Source: Prevotella sp. UBA3757 (lineage in GTDB: Bacteria; Bacteroidota; Bacteroidia; Bacteroidales; Bacteroidaceae). Taken from it: a DNA stretch of 26,519 bases. How positions within the stretch are numbered: the first letter of the stretch is position 1; every line of letters starts with the position of its first letter. Positions 15,818 through 23,804 of the stretch are shown piece after piece. The notes below the pieces were generated by a model. The model saw nothing but the letters and a program-made list of their open reading frames with translations. It was not told the DNA's origin and made no database searches. Both the position numbers and the translations under genes were made by a program. The DNA is taken from assembly GCA_002371715.1 (NCBI GenBank), contig DFGF01000130.1, forward strand, positions 1 through 26,519. Direction: 5' to 3'.

Positions 15818-17968
15818 TTATTTAATCATTACTTTCTTGCCGTTGACAATGTTGAGTCCCGGCTGCACGGTGGGCAGCGGCTGTCCTAATACATTATATA
15901 TATGAGACTGGCTGTCGTCGCCGTTGCCCGTTGCGCTGATGGGGCTGACGGCTGTCGTGGGGTCGGCGTAGTCGACGGCTGTCAGCGTGGCCGAGGCTGC
16001 AGGTCCCACGGTGATATTGAATACGAACAGGGCCGTAGCGTACTCCGTCGATGACTTGCGGTAGCGCAGGGCCTGACGGATGGTGTACTTCGAGCCTGCG
16101 ACACTCTTGCCCGGGAACTGGCCGATGGTGAACGTCAGCGACGCGGGGTCGAACTCCGAGAAGACGTAGCCCGAAGCGTAGGCACACACCGTGCCGGTGG
16201 CTCCGAACCAGTGGCCGTAGCCGTTGGCCGTAGACCCGCTGAAGGCCAGTGTGCCGTTGGCATTGGCGGCGTAGAACATGATGTGACCGTCGGCGGGGCC
16301 CTGGCTGGTCCATGCCGACATCTTGGAGGCGACGGCCGAGGGCTGCATCTGGAAGGCTGTGCCCAGCGTGGCGGCGGCACGGCTGGCCACGGTGACGCTG
16401 GTGCCGGAATAGCCAGAGGCGTCGCGCGGGAAGGTGACGTCGTAGGTAAACGTGGCATTGGCTATGGCGCGGCCGTCGAGCGTCGGACTGTAGTAGGTCA
16501 CGGCACTGGGGCCGATGTCGGTGCCTTCCAGTCGGAACGCGTAGGGCCACATGTCGTCGTTCAGGATGCTCTCGTCCCACTTGTGCTTCTGGTAGCGCTT
16601 CGGGGCGGGCGCGACGACGAGCCACAGGCGGCTGACACCTTCGGGCACGCTGAAGCCGAACGATTCGGCATCATCGCCCTGACAGTAGACGCTGTCGGCA
16701 GCGAAGTACTGGCGCTCGCCATTGGCCATCAGGGCCACATAGCCCATGCGGAAACCACGGTCGGCACGCATGGCGGCGGCTATGTAGTTGCGGCGCGTAT
16801 GCTTGGTGTAGACGCTGTTGCCGTCGTAGTATTCGCCTGGGTCGGCATCGGCCAGCGGTGCACCGATGGGCAGGGCGGTGAGATGCGTGGTGACCGTGGT
16901 GCCTGCTGCGGGCACCTCGAGGGGGATGACGTTGAAGCCCGATGCCTGCGGACAGCTGGCCAGTGCCACCTGGTATTCATGGTCGGCGGTGGGCACGCAG
17001 CGGTATTCGAACTGACCGATATAGGCGTCGCGGTAGGGGCGGCAGGCCTCATAGTCCCACGTCACGCATCGGCAGGCATAGTCGAAGTAGAGGGCATACA
17101 GTTCGCGCACCGACAACTTTTTCAGTGCCATGAGTGCCATGTTGAAGTCGGAGGCCTCATGGTCTTTCTGGCCCTTCATGGGCTGTCGCCACACCTGTGC
17201 CACGGTGGTGATGTCATTGTAGTGCTGGCAGAGGTAGTAGTGGAACCAGTAGGACTGGTAGCGGTGCCACTCGTGCGAGAAAGCGTACTGGTGCGAATGA
17301 CGGAAAATAGGGTAGCTCTGCGAGAACATCAGTTCCGGGTAGGCCTGGTTGGCCTGCCACTGGGCCGTCTGCTCCCAGATGGCCTGTCCGTTGCCGCAGG
17401 ACAGGTGGAAACCGGTATTGTCCGTGGCCGACGATACGGGGCTGTAGCCCGACGACTCGGCGTAGCACATATAGTGGAACGAGTGGCCCACCTCGTGAGC
17501 CAGCGAATGGCCGGCCGGCTTCACCGTGGCAGGGTTCAGCCAGAGGGCACTGCAGGCAAAGTCGTAGCCGCCGCCGTAGCACGTCCATGTGTCAGTATAA
17601 TTCATGAGGATGATAATCTTGTAGCGGTCGCGCATGTTGCTGCACGAGAAGCCCAGCCGGTCCACGTTCAGCGCGTAGCACCGCTCGGCCACCTCGAGCA
17701 CGGCATCGACGTTGAACGTCATGTCTGTGCCGTTCAGCCGTGGTGCCTTGGACGGGTCACTGCCGAAGCCTTTCTGCCAGAAGAGGATGCAGTTGTCCGA
17801 CTGCTTGCTGCGGTTGTACGACCACTGCAGGTCGGCGTTGCCGCCCTCGGTGTACTCCTGTGTCGTGGCATTGTACGACCAGGATGTTGGAATGTAGACT
17901 TTTTTCTGAGCCCATGCCACGCAGGCAAAGGCCGTTAAGAAGAGCGTGATGTTTAGTAGTTTCTTCAT
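15818..17968 (-). CDS. DUF6055-like putative zinc metallopeptidase with DUF4859-like domain and C-terminal tag
   Basis: 716 residues from the ATG at 17968. An upstream in-frame ATG at 18073 is rejected because the signal peptide starts at MKKLLNITLF and a promoter element lies between the two. After the signal peptide (1-21), a domain typical of DUF6055 (KVYIPTSW, ILFWQKGFGSDP) contains HEVGH at 158-162 and a downstream IWEQTAQW (Glu199) that is conserved with the paralogue at 23805-25010. These could be the HExxH site and third ligand of a gluzincin. A beta-sandwich (about 350-480) precedes a DUF4859-like domain (about 485-660; GHWFGATG, FTIGQFPGKS). The protein ends with a sorting-type tag (YNVLGQ...LNIVNGKKVMIK). 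It is the first gene of the leftward transcript and lies 7 nt before the S9 peptidase. Peptidase activity is inferred from the motif only. Confidence 0.85.
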   Translation of the reverse strand: MKKLLNITLFLTAFACVAWAQKKVYIPTSWSYNATTQEYTEGGNADLQWSYNRSKQSDNCILFWQKGFGSDPSKAPRLNGTDMTFNVDAVLEVAERCYALNVDRLGFSCSNMRDRYKIIILMNYTDTWTCYGGGYDFACSALWLNPATVKPAGHSLAHEVGHSFHYMCYAESSGYSPVSSATDNTGFHLSCGNGQAIWEQTAQWQANQAYPELMFSQSYPIFRHSHQYAFSHEWHRYQSYWFHYYLCQHYNDITTVAQVWRQPMKGQKDHEASDFNMALMALKKLSVRELYALYFDYACRCVTWDYEACRPYRDAYIGQFEYRCVPTADHEYQVALASCPQASGFNVIPLEVPAAGTTVTTHLTALPIGAPLADADPGEYYDGNSVYTKHTRRNYIAAAMRADRGFRMGYVALMANGERQYFAADSVYCQGDDAESFGFSVPEGVSRLWLVVAPAPKRYQKHKWDESILNDDMWPYAFRLEGTDIGPSAVTYYSPTLDGRAIANATFTYDVTFPRDASGYSGTSVTVASRAAATLGTAFQMQPSAVASKMSAWTSQGPADGHIMFYAANANGTLAFSGSTANGYGHWFGATGTVCAYASGYVFSEFDPASLTFTIGQFPGKSVAGSKYTIRQALRYRKSSTEYATALFVFNITVGPAASATLTAVDYADPTTAVSPISATGNGDDSQSHIYNVLGQPLPTVQPGLNIVNGKKVMIK

Positions 17969-17989
17969 AATCTTGTTTGTTTTGTCGTG

Positions 17990-17997
17990 CAAAGGTA
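17990..17997 (-). promoter_or_regulatory. Bacteroidetes -7 promoter element TACCTTTG for the leftward DUF6055-S9 transcript
   Basis: TACCTTTG, followed by CA on the minus strand, matches TAnnTTTG. It ends 21 nt before the ATG at 17968, giving a leader of about 15 nt. It lies downstream of the alternative ATG at 18073 and so supports the shorter start. No TTTG was found at the expected -33 distance. Confidence 0.55.
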
Positions 17998-18130
17998 TAC
18001 ATTTTTGTGCGTAATCGGTGCATCGGCGTGCCAGATTATACTCTGTTATCTTATTTATACAATTTTTAAACATTCCCGTGAGGCATTTCCTGCCACTGGT
18101 TCGTCTTAATATATAAATTAATTTAAGGTC
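17998..18130. promoter_or_regulatory. Divergent intergenic region between the leftward and rightward gene clusters
   Basis: AT-rich sequence between the TACCTTTG element and the GH127/GH146 ATG. It must hold the rightward promoter, but no full TAnnTTTG on the plus strand was found (the closest is TATCTTAT). A weak AAGG lies 5 nt before the ATG at 18131. A shared operator for the two divergent transcripts could be here, but no clear palindrome stands out. Confidence 0.4.
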
Positions 18131-20932
18131 ATGAGAAAGCGAATATTGACGTTTGTCTGTTTGTCTGCGCTATGCGTGAGCGGTTGGGCTGCTGCCGACC
18201 GCACGATAGCCAGCGTTGAGCAGGTCGTGGCAGAGACGCCCGTGGGTCATGCGCCCCGGCTGCCCTACCAGTTGTGGGTGAAATATAGTGACGGCAGCGG
18301 TGAATACCGCCAGGTGCGGTGGCTCAACGCCTGGGAGTCCATCGAGCAGGCCGAGGCCGATGCCGCCATCAATCCCGTGGGGACGACGTACACGGTGCGC
18401 GGTGCCATCCTTGGCGACAACACCACGTCGAACGGTTATCCCGTGACCGCCCAGGTGAGGGTGGTCGGCGGTACGCCCGCCGCATGGCAAGTGCCCGCCA
18501 TGGTGCCCGTGGCCGAGCCGCTGCCCCTCGACCAGGTCAGCATCGACGGCGACAACCGCCTGACCCACAACCGTGACCTCGACATTGACCAGCTCATCAG
18601 TCTGCCCGTCAAGCAGCAGCTGTATAACTACCGCGACACCTACGGCCTGTCGACCGACGGCTATCCTGAGGCTGACGGCTGGGACTCGCCGACCACCAAG
18701 CTCAAGGGCCACGGCTCCGGCCACTACATGTCGGCCATGGCCTTTGCCTTTGCCTGTTGTCAGGACGCCCGGAAGAAAGCCATTCTCAGGAGCAACATCA
18801 TTGAGATGGTCAACACCCTGCGCGAGTGCCAGGAGCGCACCTTCGTCTGGAATGCCCAATTAGGACGCTACTGGGAGGCCCGCGACTTTGCACCCGAGGA
18901 CGAGCTGCGCCAGATGCAGGGTACCTGGGCCGACTTCGACCGCTATAAGCAGGACTGCCGACAGTATGGCTACGGCTACCTGAACGCCATTCCCGCCCAG
19001 CACTGCGTGCTCATCGAGATGTATCGCGCCTACAACAACGAGCAGTGGGTGTGGGCACCTTACTACTCCGTCCACAAGCAGTTGGCCGGACTGATAGACA
19101 TTGCCACCTATATCGACGACAAGGCGACAGCCGCGAAGGCCCTGCTCACGGCCAAGGACATGGGCCTGTGGGTGTGGAACCGGCTGCACTACCGTACCTA
19201 CGTCAAGAGCGACGGCCGTCAGGACGAGCGCCGTGCCCGTCCCGGCAACCGCTACGAGATGTGGAACATGTATATAGCCGGCGAGGTGGGCGGCATGGCC
19301 GAATCGCTGGCCCGCCTGTCCGAGATGACGGGCACCGCCGAGGAGCGCGCCCACCTGCTGGAGGCCTCGACCTATTTCGACAGTCCGGCCTTCTTCGACC
19401 CCCTGGCGCGCAACGTCGATGCCATCCGCACGCGCCACGCCAACCAGCACATACCGATGGTGACGGGTGCGCTGCGTGCCTTCCGTGGCAATCACAACCC
19501 CTACTACTACCATCTGGCTCAGAACTTCTGGACCATGGTGCAGGGCCGCTACCGCTACGCCATGGGCGGCGTGGGCAATGGCGAGATGTTCCGTCAGCCC
19601 TATTCGCAGATGACCTCGATGTGCAACAATGTGACCCACTGGGGCGGTCACGAGCAGCATGAACCCACGATGAACGAGACCTGCTGTGCCTACAACCTGG
19701 CCAAGCTGACCAAGGACCTGAACTGCTTCAACCCCGACGATGCCCGCTACATGGACTACTACGAGCGCGTGCTCTGCAACCAGATAGTCGGTTCGGTCAA
19801 TCCGCGCCAGTATCAGACCGTCTACCAGTATGCCGTAGGCCTCGATGCCTCCAAGCCCTGGGGCAACGAGACCCCGCAGTCCACCTGCTGTGGCGGTACC
19901 GGTGCCGAGAACCACGTCAAATACCAGGAGGCCGCCTATTTCGTGTCGGTGCAGGGTGCCCCCACGCTGTGGGTGGCGCTCTATATGCCCACGACGGCCC
20001 ACTGGCAACAGCAGGGCGTCACCATCCGTCAGGAGTGTCAGTGGCCCGCCGAGCGCTCTGTTATCCGTATCGACCAATCGTCCACCGCTCGCTTCGCCAT
20101 GAAGCTGCGCGTGCCGTATTGGGCCACCGAGGGCTTCGACATCCGGCTGAACGGCAAGAGTATTGCCCGTCACTATCAGCCGTCGACCTACGTAGAGATT
20201 CCTGCACACCAGTGGAAGACAACGGATAGGGTAGAGGTCGTGATGCCCTTCACCCGCCACATCGACTATGGCCCCGACAAGCAGGACGGCCAGTGGATAG
20301 GCGCCTTCATGCAGGGCCCCATCGTCATGGCTGCCACCGGCATCAAGACGTGGGCAGAGGCAACCGCCACGCCCGACCGTGACCTGAGCGGCATGATTCC
20401 CGACTACGACGGCGACCAACACCTGACCCACTACTTCCGCATCCAGCTGCCCGCCGCCCCATCGTCGCCTGCTGTGGCCGGCGGTTCAGCCGTCGACACC
20501 TCTCAGCTGCGCGAACTGCTGAAGATAGCCCAAAGCCGCAACGACCAGCAGCAGGCCTGGCAGGCCCTGACGGTGAAGGTGCCGGAGTATGCACCGTGGG
20601 CCGCCCACGGCTTCGCCCGTATGCTGCAGCAGCAGGCGCAGGCCCAGCCGTATATGGATGCCCCGGCAGGCCGCTATACGCAGGACGACATAGACAAGGC
20701 GGCCTCAGCCCTGAATGCCGTCATCAACGGCATGCGTCCCGGCAACCTGGCAGAGCCGGAGGACCTGGACGAGCTACAGCAGCTCGTCGTAAAGGCCAGG
20801 CAACAGCCCGCCAGCGAGGTCTTGACACGTGCCCTCGACTATGCCGGCATGGTCATCCGCTACGTCAACGACGGCAGTGGTACCAGCGACATGATAGAGC
20901 GGGCCGTCCGACAGCTGAAAAATGAAGAATGA
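18131..20932 (+). CDS. Beta-L-arabinofuranosidase, DUF1680 type (GH127/GH146), with N-terminal Big_4-like domain
   Basis: 933 residues with a signal peptide (about 1-21). Residues about 24-113 form a Big_4-like Ig domain (LPYQLWVKYSDGSGEYRQVRW). The (alpha/alpha)6-barrel follows with KLKGHGSGHYMSAMA (190-204) and GYLNAIP (282-288). The zinc-thiolate centre of the family is visible as Glu516-x-Cys518 (NETCC) and Cys586-Cys587 (STCCGG), with one of the Cys the nucleophile as in HypBA1. The acid/base is probably Glu508 (GGHEQ). A beta-sandwich (about 620-775) and a helical tail (about 785-930) end the protein. The family removes beta-1,2-linked L-arabinofuranose, as in Hyp-arabinosides of extensin (GH127) or in pectic arabinan (GH146); the short spacing between Glu508 and Glu516 leans towards GH146 but this is not decided. 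It has no C-terminal tag. The stop lies within a heptamer repeat, and the GH43 gene follows after 102 nt. Confidence 0.93.
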   Translation: MRKRILTFVCLSALCVSGWAAADRTIASVEQVVAETPVGHAPRLPYQLWVKYSDGSGEYRQVRWLNAWESIEQAEADAAINPVGTTYTVRGAILGDNTTSNGYPVTAQVRVVGGTPAAWQVPAMVPVAEPLPLDQVSIDGDNRLTHNRDLDIDQLISLPVKQQLYNYRDTYGLSTDGYPEADGWDSPTTKLKGHGSGHYMSAMAFAFACCQDARKKAILRSNIIEMVNTLRECQERTFVWNAQLGRYWEARDFAPEDELRQMQGTWADFDRYKQDCRQYGYGYLNAIPAQHCVLIEMYRAYNNEQWVWAPYYSVHKQLAGLIDIATYIDDKATAAKALLTAKDMGLWVWNRLHYRTYVKSDGRQDERRARPGNRYEMWNMYIAGEVGGMAESLARLSEMTGTAEERAHLLEASTYFDSPAFFDPLARNVDAIRTRHANQHIPMVTGALRAFRGNHNPYYYHLAQNFWTMVQGRYRYAMGGVGNGEMFRQPYSQMTSMCNNVTHWGGHEQHEPTMNETCCAYNLAKLTKDLNCFNPDDARYMDYYERVLCNQIVGSVNPRQYQTVYQYAVGLDASKPWGNETPQSTCCGGTGAENHVKYQEAAYFVSVQGAPTLWVALYMPTTAHWQQQGVTIRQECQWPAERSVIRIDQSSTARFAMKLRVPYWATEGFDIRLNGKSIARHYQPSTYVEIPAHQWKTTDRVEVVMPFTRHIDYGPDKQDGQWIGAFMQGPIVMAATGIKTWAEATATPDRDLSGMIPDYDGDQHLTHYFRIQLPAAPSSPAVAGGSAVDTSQLRELLKIAQSRNDQQQAWQALTVKVPEYAPWAAHGFARMLQQQAQAQPYMDAPAGRYTQDDIDKAASALNAVINGMRPGNLAEPEDLDELQQLVVKARQQPASEVLTRALDYAGMVIRYVNDGSGTSDMIERAVRQLKNEE

Positions 20933-20948
20933 AGAATGAAGAATGAAG
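20921..20948 (+). repeat. Four perfect AATGAAG heptamers at the end of the GH127/GH146 gene
   Basis: Four exact copies of AATGAAG span the last codons, the TGA stop and the first 16 nt after it. The tract offers a TGA every 21 nt in any frame, so copy-number change would alter only the last residues. The unit is closely related to the AATGGAG heptamers in the GH51-GH43 gene. Confidence 0.9.
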
Positions 20949-20957
20949 AATTTGCTA

Positions 20958-21022
20958 CCGCTGTAAAGTACCGCTGTAAATTACTGCTGTAAATAACCGC
21001 TGTATATTACGGCTGTGGTAAC
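20958..21022 (+). repeat. 13-bp tandem repeat (CCGCTGTAAATTA type) upstream of the GH43 gene
   Basis: Four units with an exact 13-bp period (20958, 20971, 20984 and 20997 as starts) share the core CTGTA(A/T)A, and a degenerate fifth unit begins at 21010; another CGCTGTTA follows at 21025. The array occupies the leader of the GH43 gene, whose ATG is at 21035. It may be a regulatory or mRNA-level element, or simply a neutral minisatellite. Confidence 0.85.
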
Positions 21023-21034
21023 TAACGCTGTTAT

Positions 21035-23788
21035 ATGAAGAAAAAAGTCATATCAATCGTTGCCGCTTTGGCGGCATGCTGTCAGGCCTCGGCAGCCGAC
21101 GGCGCACAATGGAATGCCCCGGGGGCGGCCAACCCGTTTATTCCGGGCTACTTTGCCGACCCCACCATCCGCAAGTTTGGCGACACCTATTATCTCTATG
21201 CCACCACCGACGGTACGGGCAATGGCTACGGACCGGCACAGGTCTGGGTGAGCAAGGACTTCGTCAACTGGAAGAACATCGTCATGAACTGGCCCACGAC
21301 CGAGGTGGTATGGGCACCCGACGTGGTGCAGCAGCCCGACGGCACCTACCGCTACTATTACTGTCGTCCCTGCGAGGTCTTGGCGGGCGAGAGTAAGACA
21401 CCCTTAGGACCGTGGCACAACATCTTGGGCCGGGAGGATGCCGTGCTGGTGCCCGACCGCTATGTCCACAACGCCATCACACTCGACCCCCAACTGTTTC
21501 GCGACGACGACGGCTCGGAGTATCTCTATTTCTGCACCTGGGGCATCTACAAGGACTTTGGCTGTGGTGTCACGAAGGTCAACGGAACTCAATTGGGTGA
21601 CAAGCGGCTCATACCCAATACTGAGCTGAAGGACATCTTCGAGGCACCGTTTGTCTTCAAGCGCGGCGGCATCTATTATTTCACCTATTCGTCAGGCTCC
21701 TGCCACGACCACACCTACCGCGTACAGTATGCCACGTCGACCGTGGGACCCATGGGACCCTTCGAATACAAGGGCTGCATCCTGGAAACCAATGCCGACC
21801 AGACGGTACACGGCCCGGGCCACCACTCCATCATCGAGCAGGACGGCCGCTACTACATCGTCTATCACCGCCACAACCTGCCGCGTAGCGTCCATGGCTT
21901 CAACCGTCAGGTGTGCATCGACGAGGTGCGGTTCGACAGCCAGGGCAACATCCTGCCCGTCGTGCCCACCCACGATGCCCGCAACGTCAGTCTTCTCGGC
22001 CGTCAGAAAGCCCGCAACCTGGCCTACGGTGCCAAGGTGACGGCATCGTCCTATTACGACGAGTGGTTCCGCCCCGAGTATGCCGTCGACGACAACAATG
22101 CCACACTCTGGAAGGCGCGCCACTGCAACTGGGACACGGTCAGGACCGACGCCGGCCAGCCGCGTGGCGAATGGCTCCAGATAGACCTGGGCCGCGTCGT
22201 GAAGTTCAGTGAGGTGTGGACACAGTTCGAGTATGCCACCTTCTTCTATCAGTATCGCATCGAGACCTCTGCCGACGGCCGCCAGTGGCAGCTCTATGCC
22301 GACCGCACCAGCAATACCATGCAGGGTTCGCCGATGATAGACCGTGGCAAGGTCAGGGCGCGCTACGTGCGCATCACCATCACCGACACGCAGAAGAACG
22401 GCCACATGCCTGCCATCTGGAACGTGAAGGTATGGCAGAAGGCGCCCGAACTGCCTGATACCAATGTGGAGGGCAACGACGGCTATCGCGGCATGCACAA
22501 GAAGGACGTGGAGGCCGGCGAGCGCCAACTCGGGCAGTCGGCCATGCGCTTCTCGGCAGCCGACATGGCCGCAGGGCGTACCCAGCCGTTTGACATCACC
22601 GAGATAGTGGCCACGGGCGAGGACACCAGCCAGCCGACGATGACCTTCCGTGCCAACAAGCCCATCCGCATGCGTGTGAAGGACGGCCGCTGGGCCATGT
22701 TCCTCAATGGCACGCAATACCTCAGGAGCGAGGCCGTCCTCCCCAGGGAGTACGGCTATAATGCACCCTACAGCATCGTGGCCTCGGTGCTGAACACGAA
22801 GACGGGGCCCCTGTCGACGGTCACGTCGCTCTCCACGTCGCGTGCCGACCTGGCCACCACCGAGTTCCGCCTGGGCAGCGACCCGGCGGCAGGCCTGCTG
22901 AACCATAACGGCTCCTTCGAGAGCTGTGGCGCACCCGACGCAGTGAAAGCCGGCGAGGGCAAGTGGCAGCAGTGGGTCGTGACCTACGACGGATGGATGG
23001 AGCGCGTCTACGTTGACGGCCAGCTCCTGCGCGAGCAGAACAATTTCCTCATGGTCCGTCCGGAAGGCCACGTCACCATCGGCGCCGACGGCACCGGCAC
23101 CAACAACTTTATGGGATACGTCAGTCAGCTGATGGTTGCGCCACGGGCCTTGTCGGCTGACGATGTCAGGCAGTGCTATGCCGTCTACAGCCAGCAGCCC
23201 GCCGTCCCCACACTCGGCGACGACGACTTCGATGAGGCCGACCCCGACAGCAAGTTCACGCTGTCGCCCCAGATGAAGCCCGTCTACGAGCAGCAGGAAG
23301 CCTTCAGGCTCTCGGCCACGTCGGCAGCCTTCAACGACGACCCGCTGCAAAACGGAGCTACTATATATAAAGAGGTAAAGGGCGACTTCGTGGTCATGGC
23401 CCGCGTGGCCGACATGGAAGGCCTGGCCACGCGCAAGGTCAAGGGCTTCAACGAGGGCGGCATCGTCATTGCCGACGGCGCTGGCACCTACTACCAGCTC
23501 GGTGCCTTCCCGCTCTACAACTGTGGCAATATGCTGACCGTCCTCAGCAGTCGTGGCCGTCCGCAGTTCCCCAACTACAAGGGCTACGACTTCGACCCTG
23601 TCATGCAGTTCGAACGCCGTGGCAGTCAGCTCTTTGCCCGTACCAGTCGCGACGGCCAGACGTGGACCAACATGCCCGGTTCACCGATAGATGTCGGCAC
23701 AGGTGCACTGTCCGTCGGCGCCTACCAGACCACGTATTCTGCCGACCGGTCGTGGGTGGAACTGAGCGATTTTGTCATCTATGAGTAA
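21035..23788 (+). CDS. GH43 glycoside hydrolase with discoidin (F5/8C), LamG-like and DUF1349-like modules
   Basis: 917 residues. The signal sequence (about 1-20) contains LAAC, so a lipoprotein with Cys15 is possible, but no K-(D/E)2 surface signal follows. The GH43 five-blade propeller (about 33-315) has the full expected triad: base Asp42 (FADPTIRKFGDTYYLY), pKa modulator Asp151 (ITLDPQLF) and acid Glu203 (IFEAPFVF), plus WAPDV at 93-97. A discoidin/CBM32-like domain (about 326-468), a LamG-like sandwich (about 485-718) and a DUF1349-like sandwich (about 727-917) follow. GH43 enzymes act mostly on alpha-L-arabinofuranosides or beta-xylosides; the neighbours favour arabinose. It is 102 nt after the GH127/GH146 gene and 16 nt before the second DUF6055-like gene. 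No C-terminal tag is present. The linkage specificity is not predictable from the motifs. Confidence 0.92.
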   Translation: MKKKVISIVAALAACCQASAADGAQWNAPGAANPFIPGYFADPTIRKFGDTYYLYATTDGTGNGYGPAQVWVSKDFVNWKNIVMNWPTTEVVWAPDVVQQPDGTYRYYYCRPCEVLAGESKTPLGPWHNILGREDAVLVPDRYVHNAITLDPQLFRDDDGSEYLYFCTWGIYKDFGCGVTKVNGTQLGDKRLIPNTELKDIFEAPFVFKRGGIYYFTYSSGSCHDHTYRVQYATSTVGPMGPFEYKGCILETNADQTVHGPGHHSIIEQDGRYYIVYHRHNLPRSVHGFNRQVCIDEVRFDSQGNILPVVPTHDARNVSLLGRQKARNLAYGAKVTASSYYDEWFRPEYAVDDNNATLWKARHCNWDTVRTDAGQPRGEWLQIDLGRVVKFSEVWTQFEYATFFYQYRIETSADGRQWQLYADRTSNTMQGSPMIDRGKVRARYVRITITDTQKNGHMPAIWNVKVWQKAPELPDTNVEGNDGYRGMHKKDVEAGERQLGQSAMRFSAADMAAGRTQPFDITEIVATGEDTSQPTMTFRANKPIRMRVKDGRWAMFLNGTQYLRSEAVLPREYGYNAPYSIVASVLNTKTGPLSTVTSLSTSRADLATTEFRLGSDPAAGLLNHNGSFESCGAPDAVKAGEGKWQQWVVTYDGWMERVYVDGQLLREQNNFLMVRPEGHVTIGADGTGTNNFMGYVSQLMVAPRALSADDVRQCYAVYSQQPAVPTLGDDDFDEADPDSKFTLSPQMKPVYEQQEAFRLSATSAAFNDDPLQNGATIYKEVKGDFVVMARVADMEGLATRKVKGFNEGGIVIADGAGTYYQLGAFPLYNCGNMLTVLSSRGRPQFPNYKGYDFDPVMQFERRGSQLFARTSRDGQTWTNMPGSPIDVGTGALSVGAYQTTYSADRSWVELSDFVIYE

Positions 23789-23804
23789 ATACAGAATAAT
23801 AGCC

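Noticed and set aside
17969..18073. N-terminal extension of the long DUF6055-like protein from an ATG at 18073
   Set aside because: It would place 35 charged residues ahead of a normal signal peptide and lies upstream of the TACCTTTG promoter element.
20943..20957. Promoter for GH43 from AGAATTTG near the end of the heptamer tract
   Set aside because: It mismatches the invariant first TA of TAnnTTTG at its first bases and overlaps the repeat, so it was not called.
23772..23804. Earlier starts for the short DUF6055-like protein overlapping the GH43 stop
   Set aside because: The signal peptide begins cleanly at the ATG at 23805; the earlier ATGs add residues that do not fit a signal n-region. 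They are still possible if the genes are coupled by overlap.
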